NCBI RefSeq assembly: GCF_000143415.4
Contig: NW_003314265.1
Location: 3,235,920-3,261,325, forward strand
Reading direction: 5' to 3'
Length of the DNA stretch: 25,406 nt
From: Selaginella moellendorffii
Lineage: Eukaryota; Streptophyta; Lycopodiopsida; Selaginellales; Selaginellaceae
The notes below the pieces were generated by a model that was not told where the DNA came from, ran no database searches, and saw nothing but the letters and a program-made list of their open reading frames with translations. The translations under genes and the position numbers were made by a program. Numbering within the stretch: position 1 is the first letter of the stretch; each line of letters begins with the position of its first letter. Positions 1 through 10,180 of this stretch are shown in pieces.

Positions 1-307
1 GCGAGGCCAAGATGTATTACTTTCTTCCACAGGATGGAGTGGCTGGAAGAGCTACAGTGGATGTTGGCACACATATGCATCCAATGCAGGAAGGGATATA
101 AAGGAGTTCTCTCAACCGTTTCAAAGATGTTGTACAGGAAGAGACTATGAGAAACTCATCTGCAACTCTGAAGCATGTTCAGAAGACCGTCCTCAAGGAT
201 TTTATCGCAAATACCTTACTCAATCCAAGTTGCCAAAAAACTCAACTAAACGAGGCTAGCTTACGGGACTTACTACGAGGAGTACAACTTGCTACTAGCC
301 TAAGGAG

Positions 308-367
308 GTACATCCATTATTTTTCATACGTTATAATAATAATTTTTTCTTACATTATATTGTTTAG
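308..367 (+). other. Intron 1 of the MULE gene (60 bp)
   Basis: A GT...AG intron with a very T-rich, A/T-rich body. Splicing joins an AG|G codon and leaves the frame open. Read through, it adds a hydrophobic low-complexity run (YVIIIIFSYIILF) that is out of character for the protein, which supports splicing. The length is a multiple of three. Confidence 0.7.
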
Positions 368-676
368 GATAAAATCTTGGATGTGTGAATCTCGAGAGGG
401 GAAATTGCAATCAAAAATTGACTCCATCCTTGAATTGAAACGGACCTGTCCATATGAGTTCATCCACGGAAGTTTGTTTCCAGACCAAGTTGTGAATGAG
501 CAAGAGCGCCCCTTCATCTTCAAAATGTCTACCATGGGCCCTACCTCTAGCGTAGATCTTGTCTCCCGAATGGACATGTTTGGGTCCAGTGACCTTGCAA
601 ATACATGGGTACATTTTGACCATATGGAGCGTGTATCCGGTTGGACAACCATGGGAGCTTATGTGTATGATCCAAG

Positions 677-729
677 GTAATTTTTATTCTCATTATATTG
701 AAATTGTTATAATATTTATGTTTTTATAG
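677..729 (+). other. Intron 2 of the MULE gene (53 bp)
   Basis: GT at 677-678 and AG at 728-729, AT-rich. Without splicing the frame stops at 678-680 (TAA). With splicing, the exon ending at 676 joins the exon at 730 in frame and carries the transposase core on to FMADGACANWNG. This is the best supported of the three introns. Confidence 0.85.
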
Positions 730-1201
730 GCTACGTTGTAACTTAACAATTGCGACAGCAGAGTTTAAAGTACAAGACCAGACAGCACAGGAAATATTTT
801 GGAAGTCCCTCTCTGATATTGTCCTAAAGCGGACTGGTAAGCCTGCAAACTTTCGTGGTTTCATGGCAGATGGGGCTTGTGCAAACTGGAATGGTATCCG
901 AGCAATTTTTGGGAAGGGTCAACCATTGGAAGGTCGTGAGAGGACTTGTGAGTTCCATTGGGCTCAAAGCCTAAACCAGCACTCCCACCTTATTAAGCCA
1001 GAGTTTCAATCAATATTTAAGGAGTTGTGCAAACAATGGCAGGTTGCACCTTTTGAAGAAGAGCATGAGGCAAAAGCAAACAAGATCCGAATGTGGTGGC
1101 GTGAAGATGGCCATACAAACGTAAGTTGCCTACCACAACTTGAGTCATGGTTAGGATGGTGGGAAGTTAGGATGTTCCAATGGGGACATCACTCTTTTCA
1201 G

Positions 1202-1259
1202 GTTGGTTTATATTTTTTCTTCTCCTTTTATTACCTTTTAATATTGCCTTTTCCATTAG
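1202..1259 (+). other. Intron 3 of the MULE gene (58 bp)
   Basis: GT at 1202-1203 and AG at 1258-1259, with a T-rich tract before the AG. Splicing falls exactly between codons and joins the upstream exon to the frame that is open through 1296-1988. Without it the frame stops soon after. Confidence 0.8.
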
Positions 1260-2546
1260 GATCAACCACTTGAGGACCTTGCATACACCCCAACTGTGAA
1301 TCTCTCCAAAAGTAAGCATTGGAGTTGGCGTTCCTCTGAGGCAGGGAAAGGGAAGATGAGTCTATACGAAGCCTGTCTATCAGATTTGATACGTGCTATA
1401 GAGCAATCTTCAAAAGCACTGGCATTCGAGGAAGGAAGATACATGGGAACAGGGCCTTTTGTTGAGATGTTACATGATAGGATGAAGAGAAAATTAACTC
1501 CACCCGCCCGAACAGTGGCAACTGTAGTTGAGGAAGTGGTCCATGGCACATCTATGGAGTACACTCCCCGAGCTTCTATTGGTGATATGAAGACTGTCCG
1601 CTCAAAGCGTCATTTTTCCTTTGCTAGGGAAGATGTTAGTATGGACCTTGGAGCAAAAAGCTCTCACAAGCCTGATGTCGAGTACCATTCTGCTCCAAGA
1701 CACCGCTCTCGGACTGAGCCACCTCAAGTGGCTGATGAAGAGAGTGCATTGCAACAGGTTAAAATTGCTTACCGTAGCGTGGAGCTGAAGCAATGGGCAA
1801 TCCGATACGTGCCAGCAAAATCGAATGTAAGGTGTGTGGGGATGCTTCCGAGGGGCAAGTGTTGGGCCTGGATTCGTGGTGAATATTCCAGCCCCATGTT
1901 TCTATGGGGAACGAAAGCAAGCAGGATTTTCAAGATGGTGTTGGCTATATTGTTGCAACACCGACGCCAACCATACGAAGTGACTTGAAGACACTATAGT
2001 GACTAAACCTGATGCAGTACCTAAAGAATGGCGGTTGCTAATGGGGTTGCGTTCACCTTGGATGAGATTGAAAACCTTGATAAATTTGGTTTTAATCTTG
2101 AGAGGAGAGTTGGAGACATGAGTGACAGGAGTAGGACTATTCCTACAGAGATGCACAGGAGGCTAGCACGAAAAGGTAAGGCAGTTAAATTTATTGGTAC
2201 TGTCTCCAAGCAGAAGCAAAGTAAAATAAACTTGGCTCAAACACTTGAGTGTGAGATTCTCTCCACGAAGTACATCACTGCACTTGCAAAGGAGTATATA
2301 GTCAAAACAGAAGGTGGAGAGTACACAATTGCCATTCACGACTTTCCTTCTTGCACATGTCTAGACTTTACGAAGCACGAGGAACATGGGAAGGCATATG
2401 CTCCTTGCAAGCATATGTACTACATATTCATCAACATCTTGCACCAGGATCCTAAAGTGGATATTCATATACACCAAGCAAGCCTTACTATTGCTGAGTT
2501 GCAGAAAACTTTTGGAGCTAATTAGATTTCTCCAACACTATCGATG

Positions 2547-2565
2547 TTTATTCTCTATCAATAAA
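2547..2565. promoter_or_regulatory. Facing poly(A) signals between two convergent genes
   Basis: AATAAA on the + strand at 2560-2565 lies 35 bases after the MULE stop codon. AATAAA on the - strand (TTTATT at 2547-2552) lies about 65 bases after the stop of the convergent ORF. The two signals almost touch, so the two transcripts would overlap at their 3' ends. The motif is common in AT-rich DNA, so this rests on position. Confidence 0.45.
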
Positions 2566-2616
2566 ACTTATTATACTTTATATAATTAATAAAAATGTGC
2601 TTTTTCATTTCACTTT

Positions 2617-3069
2617 TCATTTTATATGCTTCCAAGTGTTCTTCTCGCAATACTGCCCATAGTACTCGTGTGTCTCCATTTCTGTCTTTACCATCTCAAA
2701 AAAGATTTCATGGTAGTCTTTCGGGTGCATGATGTTGCAGTGTGTCGCAAGAGCATATATACCATCATACTGATCATTGCCATTGTTTCCTTTAGATGCT
2801 AGAAAACATATGGGGCACTTCTTAAAAGTGGTAGAATTGCACTTTTCTAAAATAAGTAAGAGAGCATTCTTTTTCACCCAATTTGTTGCACCCTTTGTCA
2901 TTGCATTTATCTCCAACTCATGATCACTATCCTCACTATCCTCTCTTTCATTTTCTTGTGTGATTTGGTTATGCTGTGCAATGGGATAGTTATTGCATCT
3001 CCTAGCCCTTGAACCCTGGGAAGAAAGATTGTGAGAGTTAAAATTACCAACACTAGAACCCATAGACAT
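2617..3069 (-). CDS. Hypothetical 150-aa protein with a C2H2-like zinc-binding motif
   Basis: This is an unbroken ORF in DNA where almost everything else is decayed. The first ~55 residues are Ser/Asn-rich and then acidic (EREDSEDSDHELE). The C-terminal half has KCPICFLASKG, then HCNIMH: a Cys-x2-Cys ... His-x4-His pattern with a long spacer, like a BED or degenerate C2H2 finger. Such motifs usually bind DNA or protein. I do not recognise the family. It converges on the MULE transposase gene, with 91 bases between the stop codons. A weak TATA-like stretch lies at about 3116-3124, upstream of its start. It may be the second gene of the same MULE (compare mudrB opposite mudrA in MuDR) or a captured gene fragment. 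The C-terminal sequence looks protein-like; a chance ORF is possible but less likely. Confidence 0.55.
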   Translation of the reverse strand: MSMGSSVGNFNSHNLSSQGSRARRCNNYPIAQHNQITQENEREDSEDSDHELEINAMTKGATNWVKKNALLLILEKCNSTTFKKCPICFLASKGNNGNDQYDGIYALATHCNIMHPKDYHEIFFEMVKTEMETHEYYGQYCEKNTWKHIK

Positions 3070-3600
3070 TTGTGGGTGTATTTCCCTTTTTTCGAATGAG
3101 AGTGTGAATGAAGATCTATAAATTCTAGACAGTATGCTACGACAAACCCCTCAAGAATATATTCTACAAAGAACTAAGTCTTTCTTTTATATGCAATAAG
3201 CTTATATCAACGGTTATTTTTTTTCCTTTCAAACAATTATATGGCTTTACATAGAATCTTATTTCAAATTTAATAATTTTTTAATTCTGAAAAACCTAAC
3301 ATTTACTAGCCAGAAAGCATAGAGTACAAATTTAAAGAAGTGACAAGAATACTCTTTTTGCAAACATTTTATTTTATGTTTTAACAAATGTCCCTATCAT
3401 TGCATGTAGTAAATATTTAAATTATTAGAACAAAAAGTGTTCTTTAGAACATTTTTATCTATATAATATATAGAGAGTTATTAAATTATTAGGTTTGCCA
3501 TAACCTTAAAATTTTAAAATTTATAATGTTTGTACTAAATTACAATTGAAAATTGAGCTCAACTCATGAGCTCAAGTATGGTCCGCGCCCCCACTTAGGT
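3070..3600. other. AT-rich stretch with no gene seen
   Basis: Runs of A/T dominate, and I find no ORF or RNA gene. The composition changes sharply near 3580 to a short GC-rich piece. It probably holds the far end of the MULE and its junction with the next element, but I cannot identify terminal repeats because the other end is outside the window. Confidence 0.4.
3553..3575. repeat. Short inverted repeat, 9-bp arms with a 5-nt loop
   Basis: TTGAGCTCA at 3553-3561 is matched exactly by its reverse complement at 3567-3575. It sits at the switch from AT-rich DNA to the next retroelement, so it could mark an element end. Its function is unknown. Confidence 0.5.
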
Positions 3601-3818
3601 GCCTTGAGTGAACAGGTTCACCTAGTTGGAAGAAAGTTGGTCCAAAAAAGCGAGCATATCATCAGTAAATGGTTGGAATGATATCTCGAAAATGGTATAT
3701 CCAAATGAAGTGATGTCTTTTGCTCTGGTATGTGTATTTGTGTCCCTAGTATGGTGTAAATATGACTTTAAATAGAGATGTGAATGATGGTGAAAGAATG
3801 AAAGATGCAAGACAGGCA

Positions 3819-3902
3819 TCTGGAAGTAAGTGCAGGCAATGCTACTTCTGGAAGTAAGTGCAGGCAATGCTACTTCTGGAAGTAAGTGCAGGGAATGCTA
3901 CT
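3819..3902. repeat. Tandem repeat, three copies of 28 bp
   Basis: Three head-to-tail copies begin TCTGGAAGTAAGTGCAGG. The first two are identical and the third differs by one base (C to G). No phase is kept with any coding frame. It lies in the 3' non-coding part of the minus-strand element. Confidence 0.95.
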
Positions 3903-4177
3903 AGAAGTGAATGGTGATGGATATGTGAGTGTAGATGATATGAAATGTGTATGGGGAATGTGTGGGGTAGAGTAATAGTAAGGGAAGGGCCAAAGAACTT
4001 AAAACATAACTTGAGCCAAGTGAGGAACCTCCATACAAATGGCAATGTAGCCTAAGCATGAAATCCAAGGCAAAAGCCATGGTCCAATGGAGAAACACCC
4101 TTTGAAAATAAGAAAAGAAGCCATGAAAGTAAAGTGAAAGAAAAAAAGCAAAAGAAAAAGAAGAGAAAAGGAACACC

Positions 4178-4900
4178 TCACCAAATAAAGTGTTTGAGAT
4201 GAGAGTGGTTGTGAGTATGTGGGAGCTCATATTCAACAGCATCAACTAGCATGTATACTCCACCTCTAATGTGTTGCTGGACAACGTAGAGGCTAGTCCA
4301 GTGAGGAGAGAACTTCAAAAGTGGTAAGGGAAAGAATGTTACTGTCAAACTCAAGGCCTTTGTCCCTTGCTCTGTCTGCTTTTGATGCTTTGAGGGTGTG
4401 ATCTCCAATGTAAGGACTGAAGCCAAGTATTCTGCTAGTGAAGGAAGATACTCCACTGAAGTCGAGTCCAAATTTGGGGCTGAATCTTCAATGCAATACA
4501 CTTGGATCTGTACTAGGGGCTCCATAGTAGGAAATTCTGAAGTCAAAGAGATATAGCTTGATTCTTTCTGCCAACTATTTTCTTGAATGTTCCTGAATGC
4601 CTCCAAAAATAGTATGACAAAAGACACTTGGAGTTGTCAGTTATAGTGATTTTAGTGGGAAAATGCTAGCTATGTGAAACCTCAGACAGTGGCTGAAGAG
4701 AATTGGATTCAGCTACATCCTATGAAAGATGGATTTGATCTGGAGTGACTTTATCATCAAGCTCCATGAAAGAGAGTTGGCCCCAAGTGAGAAACAAATC
4801 AAGAAGCCCATCCTCAATTGGGAAACACTCCAAAAAGCTAGATATAGAAGCCGGCACAATATAAACCTCAAATAAAGAGAGGCTCGGCTTTACTCTCAAA
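4178..4900 (-). pseudogene. Coding-like remnant downstream of the protease, unrecognised
   Basis: A 149-codon ORF (4178-4627) and a second open piece just upstream on the minus strand (about 4700-4870, with FLECFPIEDGLLDLFLTWGQ) have protein-like composition but lie in different frames. Together they follow the protease frame of the minus-strand element. I recognise no domain and see no RT, RNase H or integrase motif. They may be an extra ORF of the element, or what remains after pol was lost. Confidence 0.35.
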
Positions 4901-4922
4901 TAAAGAGAGTGAGGCTAAGAGA
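4867..4922. repeat. Imperfect 28-bp duplication
   Basis: CTCAAATAAAGAGAG occurs at 4867-4881 and again at 4895-4909, at a 28-bp period; the second copy diverges afterwards. A 28-bp duplication is not a multiple of three, so it breaks whichever minus-strand frame crossed this point. Confidence 0.8.
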
Positions 4923-5068
4923 TCTCTAGAGCTGTTTGACTCACCTCCAACAGTGTTGATCGCATTGCATGAGAAAGTATCCATTGCATATATGGGCAAC
5001 TCCATTGCCAACTCGGGGAAAATCTTTGTGAGCTCAAAAGGAAAGTGTGGTGTGGAGATTGTCTTAAC

Positions 5069-5566
5069 CTAAGCCTTCTGGGTGTGCTGAGAAAAAGCTT
5101 TACCATGGTTGTTGAGAAAGGTGGGGCTATGGATTCCATCACTAATTTCCATCTTGCTTTTTGCACTATCAATGGTGCAATGGGTTACAACTTGCCACAA
5201 GTGGCCAAGAATGATAGAGTCTTTCAAAGAGGACATTCCAAGATGTTGGTAGTCAACCACAAGGAAATCTACTTCAGAAATAACACTCTACACCAAGACC
5301 TTGACACCACAACAAATACCCGCTAGAGGAATAGTGTGATTAGTAAAGGTTTTGAGGATGATGGAGGAGCTCTCAGTGATTTGTAGCTATGTTGAGAGGG
5401 CAACTTCAAGAGAGAGAATGTTGCTCCCAGAACTAAAGTCAACCAAAGCATCCATCTTACAAGAGGAAGTACCAATTTGCACCGAGACGAAGAATGGACC
5501 AGGATTTCCACCATATCTTGTCCTATTAATAATGTGCACCTCTTGAAGAGTTATGTTGAGAGTGGT
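5069..5566 (-). pseudogene. Retroviral-type aspartic protease remnant
   Basis: This continues the gag frame on the minus strand after a TAG at 5567. In order it shows GGNPGPFFVSVQIG, the active-site region KMDALVDFSSGSN (catalytic Asp codon 5440-5438) and the C-terminal SIILGHLW...THCTIDSAKSK, which matches the usual ILG-x-P/H-W...THC-x-ID stretch of plant gypsy proteases. The enzyme would cleave its own polyprotein during particle maturation. It is broken by in-frame TAGs after ALST and after VKVLV, and the residue two after the catalytic Asp is Ser where the superfamily has Gly. Family assignment rests on order and spacing of motifs, not on a search. Confidence 0.7.
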
Positions 5567-7093
5567 CTATGGCGCTCCTGACCATGCAAACTCCTTCAAA
5601 TGTTGGCTGAATCCAAGGACAAGGTATAACATATCTCGAAGCGAAAAGGTGACAGGAGTGTCAACAAACTTCTGAAGAACTGGCTCTAGAACATGAATAG
5701 CTATTGATGAGATCCCAATAGAAGAGGAGAGTAGTGACTTGAAGGGGATTTTTATCACAAGATTTGGTTCCAACAGAGATTCACTCTCAACCGATGCTAG
5801 GGGATCCACGACAAGCTGAGTGGCTGCCTTCTTCTTTGCTTGGGCTTAAGTGGCTACAATTTGCTGCTGCTGTCTATAGAGTTCCTTAGGTACCAAAATC
5901 ATGTTGACTGATGAGGCTAGTGCTTTGCCTTTGCTTGACAAAGGGGCTGCCTCAATCGCTTATTGTTCCAACTGCTCCTAGTATGTCTCTAGACCACAAG
6001 ATGGTGTGGACTTGTCAGCGAAGGGACATTGCTAGACACATTGAGAAGGTGGAGGTTGAAGCTTTGGGTGAAGCTTGAAGCAGCATTATGTGTTGTGTGT
6101 GGTTGTCTCACAGTGAATGTACCAACGGGACTTGAATCGATGTTCCCGAGCTGCAACAGTCTCTTTCCTAGACTCCACAAGCTTATGGAGCAACTCGTCA
6201 TGGTGTGATTGTTGCTGAAGAATGATCTCCTTCAGCTGTCACATCTTGTTGGCAAAGTTCTCAATAGCCAGAGGTGTATGTTAAATGGCGATGGGCTTTG
6301 GTGTTGATGGACGAACAACTACACAAGATGACTTTGATGGGGTGATGGCTTGGTCAAAATCAACTCTGGCAATCCCTAGGTCAACAAGCAGCTCTCTTTC
6401 CAGCTTCGTGGCAAACAAAAATGCCTCACAAAAAGTCCCGAATGTCTTCTTAAGAAGTTTCTACTGCAAGTTCCCGTGCAGACCCGTTGTGAATATTGTG
6501 ATCCCCTACTACTCATTTTGGACCACTCTATGATCCTAACACTGCTTCCAGTACACTCAAAACCTGGTGATATAGTTGGGAACAGACTTGTGAGCACTCT
6601 ACTAGAATGAAAAGAGATTGACAAGTAGTTGATTTGTGGGTTTTTCTTAGATAAAACGTTCCCTAAAAGAAGCAAGTAGCATCTGGAAGTCCATCCGGTC
6701 CTTTGGGAGAAGAGAATTTGCCCAAGTTGCCGTTTTGCCTTCGAGAGACTACAAGAAGTCGTGGCACATATGATCATCATTGACAATCATGTTTGTGCTA
6801 TAGTAGTAATCAAAGCGACTGATATATGATGCTGGAGAGATTGTTCCAACACTTGAGAAGGTCAATAGATCACTCCCATTCTGTAAAACATAGAGCTAAG
6901 GTTGTGGTTGTGCCATACCTTGTAGATCTAAGTCACTGGAATCTAATGAGGATGAAGAAGACTCAACCCGAGAAGGTGTTGTGTTATACCTAAACTGCCT
7001 CTGGAAGCCAGAAAGTTTCCTCTGTACCTTAGAGCCTTGAGGTATGGTAAAAGGGTGCCAATTTGCCACACGCCTAATCTGTACCAACATCAA
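5567..7093 (-). pseudogene. Ty3/gypsy-like gag remnant
   Basis: One minus-strand frame from 7093 to 5567 stays coherent across many stops. From the N-terminus it has a Ser/Asp-rich head, then a retrotransposon gag core: FL-stop-SLEGKTATWANSLLP, SFRERF, KSVPNYITRF (about 6770-6550). Next comes a Gln/Glu-rich, coiled-coil-like segment (LKEIILQQQSHHDELLHKL, about 6240-6180), a QQQ stretch near 5865, and a linker (FSLRDMLYLVLGFSQHLKEF) that often precedes protease in plant gypsy polyproteins. Gag forms the virus-like particle in the cytoplasm. By hand I count roughly 20 stops across gag plus protease, about 13 of them TAG. I see no zinc knuckle. It is certainly non-functional. Confidence 0.65.
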
Positions 7094-7360
7094 ATACCTT
7101 GAATACTACAAATGCCTGGTCAAGGCAACTGAATTGACAGGAGCAATAAGGCTATAAACGTCTCTAAAGCACAAAAAGAAGAGCCCTTGGCCAAAATGAA
7201 TAGCTTAGAACCCTTTACCTTGTCCACAAGTTGCTTAAAGTTGCCCAAAATACCCGTGACAAAGAGAAATAAAGTTGAAAATGGAAGGAAAGAGTTGACC
7301 CTCAAGATCAACAATCAGTAAGTAATAACTAGTAATCTATAACTGGAAAAACCCTTTACT

Positions 7361-7453
7361 CTCGCTCCTACTCCTACTTTTGCACCTACTCCAACACCAA
7401 CTTCTGTGCCTACTCCTGCTCCTACACCTCCTCCTACTCCTACTCTTACTCCC
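7361..7453. repeat. Pyrimidine-rich CTCCTAC-type microsatellite
   Basis: Degenerate repeats of a CTCCTA/CACCTA hexamer (GTAGGA on the minus strand) run for about 90 bases in the leader of the minus-strand element. The repeat is imperfect and shows no long coding frame. Confidence 0.8.
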
Positions 7454-8390
7454 TGAAGGTTGCTTCTTTCCCAAGAAACTCTCACAAAAGTTTAGCCCAA
7501 AAGAGAAAAATAAGTACCTCGGTCTTGATCCTTTACCATTTTGATTGTAAGGAGGCTTGTTGGAAAGAGCTTAACCCCATGTACCACACTACTCAAGGAA
7601 TTTGTAATGAAAACACTTCAATATCCTGTAAGATCCAAGAAAACATAGCCTAAAACACAATTTTGTGGAAAAAAATTTGCATATCACTAATCTAGATCAA
7701 TACCAAGGCACTATTGATATTTTCAAAAAGCCCAGGACTAGAAGCACCTCCAAAAATAAATTACATCCAAAACAAAACTCAGAGAAGCATGAATTCTTGC
7801 TACAAAGATGCTTTTATCTAGCTGGAGAAGAAAATCCTTTTGCATGCTTTAAATTCTCCCAAATTCAGCATGAAGAATCACCTTTTTTTGTAGATTCAGG
7901 CCAAATCTACAAACCCAAATGCAATGTTTTAAGAAATTGGGCTGAGAATCTAGGCAAGAAAGAAGAAACCCCAAAATGTTCATTAAACTAAGCCAAAAAA
8001 TGTTGCATTTCCTCAAATACTAAACAACTTGATGAGTGCCATAGCTTGCTAGAAAGAGGAGCTCAAGACCTATCCAACACATCTAAGATCAAGCCAAACC
8101 ACCACAAGACAAACAAAAAATTGCTTCTCAAAGTCTACAGCCGAAAGGAAAAGAGAGAAATAATACAATAGAAAGTGTTGCACGTCATGCCAAGTTCACC
8201 ATTTGTTGGGGGAAGGAGGGGCACCTCCCCCAACACGTACTCAAACACGGGAAATGCTCCAATGCTCTTCATAAATGCCCCCCTTTTTGCCCTTATTGGG
8301 TAAGGGTTTTATACAAAAAAGATGAGGAATATTCTAGAAATCAAAATATTCCCTTTCACTCTCACACTCTCAAAGTGGCCATGCCCTAAC
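7454..8390 (-). other. Leader or 5' LTR-like region of the minus-strand element
   Basis: No gene is seen. On the minus strand a TATA-box-like GTATAAAA lies at 8314-8307, upstream of gag, so transcription could start near 8280. A TG...CA block at 7558-8235 would fit an LTR by its ends, but the TATA lies outside it, so the true limits are unclear. I found no clear tRNA primer binding site. The + strand ORF at 7665-7991 looks incidental. Confidence 0.35.
8204..8235. repeat. Hairpin with a 10-bp G/C-rich stem
   Basis: TGTTGGGGGA (8204-8213) is complementary to 8226-8235 across a 12-nt loop. The outer bases are TG and CA on either strand, so it could be part of an LTR end, or a structured leader element in the minus-strand transcript. 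Confidence 0.7.
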
Positions 8391-9828
8391 AACCTTACGA
8401 GTTGTCAAATTAACAAAGTACAAAAGCTAGATAATTCAAGTGGAGTTAAAAAATGGTCAAAATGGTCTTAAAGAATTGGTGGAAGCATTTAGACTAAAGT
8501 GTGTTGTACCGTACAAAGGATTGGGAAGATCATGAGATCCAAATATGAGAATAATAAGTATCTCATTGATGGCAAGACATGCCATACTAAAGTCGTGGCA
8601 AGTGTTTATGGAAGAAAACAACTTTAGCAATGAGTTGTGTGTGAATATTGTGTTGCAGTGCTAACTAATAATTGGTATAAAAACAACTATTATTGTTTTA
8701 GCAAAAAATTTGAGGAAGTGTTATAAGGGTAGGATCATAGAGTTGATGGTGTGGAAATACCAAATGTTCCAATGTGTGATATTTTGATGTCAAGTTGACC
8801 TTTTGCCAAAAGAATCCCAATGGAAATGAGATGGGTATAGCCTAAGCTAGAAGGTATGTGATTTGAGTGCATTGACACAAATAATGATAGAATTATGAAA
8901 GCACTAGCAATGAGTTGTAGGACATGATAATTATAAAGCAATTAAGCAAAGTTTTGAAATAATTTGTTGGAGCTAACTTCTGAGACTTCTTAGTTGGACA
9001 AGAAAGATATACTCTTGGGGTATAAATAATTTATGTTGCAATATAGTGAATCAATATCATAAAAAGAAATACTCATTATCAAATAAGGCTATCATAAGGA
9101 CACTTAAGCACTCTAAAACACATAGGAAGTGGTATTTGGTATCATGATTGCATTGGATAAGGCTTAAGGGATTAAGTCCCTATTGAAAAAATGGATAGGA
9201 GGTGTTATCAAATGTCCAAGATTGCGAAAACAGAAGTTTGTCTATTTAAATTGAATAAAGTTAAATGGATTTGGCAAGGTTAGTGACAGGCATGCAAACG
9301 CCTGTGAGTAGTAATGTTAATTTAGGTATGTGGGATTACAAAGTGAGCATATCTAAATTAAGAAACCACTCCCTAAGTTATCAAGTAGGTTCATCCCTAA
9401 AAATACTTGTTAAGGCATTATAGAAAATGCAAAACTATCCTCCTAACATGGAGGAAGAAATGTAAAGCCAAAAGCAAGTAATAAAAGGATAGAATTAAAC
9501 TATAGGAATCAAAGGATATAAGCAATTATGGTTATACAAGTTGGGAGTGAAGAATCAAGTGGGTGCTCAAAAATGTTGCTATTGGTAACCGTGTGTGAAA
9601 CACAAATCCCTAAGCCCCAAAGTGGAACCGAAAGGGTGCCATGTGGTAGTGGCCAAAGCAGAAGCTAAATGAGTGTAATACGTTTGGACCAAAAGCTCCA
9701 ATTTGGATAGTCAAAAGTGGGAGTGGAACTCCCAAAGAAGTGCTCGAGGAACGAGCACGTAGCAAGCAGTAAGTGAGTCTTTAGAAAAGGGATACAAGAA
9801 GACTAACACATAACACATAGAAGTGTTA

Positions 9829-10180
9829 AGATGGAGTCTGAAAAGGAGTCCAAGATAAAGTCCGAGAAGGAGTCTGAAATGGAGTCCAAGAAGGAGTCTA
9901 AAATAGACCCAAGAAGGAGTTTGAGATGGACCTGAGATGGAGTTCGAGATGGAGTTTGAGATAGACTTGTGATGGAGTCCGAGATGGACCTAAGATGGAG
10001 TCTGAGATAAACCAGAGATAGAGTCCAAGATGGACCCGAGATGGAGTCCAAGATAGAGTCCGAGATGGAGTCTGAGATGGAGTCCAAGAAAGACCTGAAA
10101 TGGAGTCTGACGTCAAGATTGAGACTAAGACTAAGTTCGAGACCGAGATCGAGATCGAGTCCGAGTCTGAATCCGAGAAG
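9829..10180. repeat. Purine-rich minisatellite in LTR A
   Basis: Degenerate 12-bp units of the GAGTCCGAGATG / GACCTGAGATGG type are followed by shorter GAGATC / GAGTCC units near the end. The same array occurs in LTRs B and C at other lengths. Many CG sites of the C array are CA or TG here. Long ORFs across it in several frames reflect the absence of stop codons in the repeat. Confidence 0.9.

Larger units (their letters stand above)
1..2525 (+). pseudogene. MULE transposase with C-terminal SWIM zinc finger, 5'-truncated and broken
   Basis: This is the 3' part of a Mutator-like (MULE) transposase gene; the 5' end lies outside the window. One frame runs from base 3 through exons 3-307, 368-676, 730-1201 and 1260 onward, and every splice keeps the frame. 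The MULE core is visible: an acidic residue in WVHFDHMERVSGW (about 607-645), then FMADGACANWNGIR (about 860-901) and CEFHWAQS (about 947-970). The C-terminal SWIM finger has CxC at 2352-2360 and CxH at 2406-2414. Damage: a TAA at 99-101; near 1790-1820 the likely coding frame shifts, because the other frame gives a CKVCGDASEGQ-type segment that then hits TGA and later TAG TGA (1997-2002); the SWIM part is open again from 2028 to 2525. The usual role is cut-and-paste transposition in the nucleus. A domesticated FAR1-like host gene is less likely, given the breaks. Confidence 0.8.
3600..8390 (-). mobile_element. Decayed Ty3/gypsy-like element with gag and protease only, minus strand
   Basis: Read on the minus strand from about 8390 down, this shows a leader or LTR-like region, a gag frame, an aspartic protease in the same frame, and then poorly conserved coding-like sequence down to about 4180. 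I looked for reverse transcriptase (YxDD box, VKKKDGS-like motif), RNase H and integrase motifs below 5050 and saw none. It therefore looks non-autonomous or internally deleted. I could not find a matching LTR pair, so the outer limits are approximate. The right limit is inferred from where similarity to family L resumes near 8390. Confidence 0.55.

Noticed and set aside
1-2525. Domesticated FAR1/FHY3-like host regulator
   Set aside because: An in-frame TAA, a frame change and further stops make it a broken transposon gene, though domesticated relatives share the same domains.
7665-7991. 108-codon + strand ORF
   Set aside because: It lies in the leader or LTR-like part of the minus-strand element, has a Lys/Asn/Gln-rich composition expected of AT-rich DNA, and has no motif.
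7558-8235. A complete 5' LTR of the minus-strand element with TGTTGG...CCAACA ends
   Set aside because: The ends look right, but no second copy, target duplication or primer site was found, and the TATA box lies outside it.
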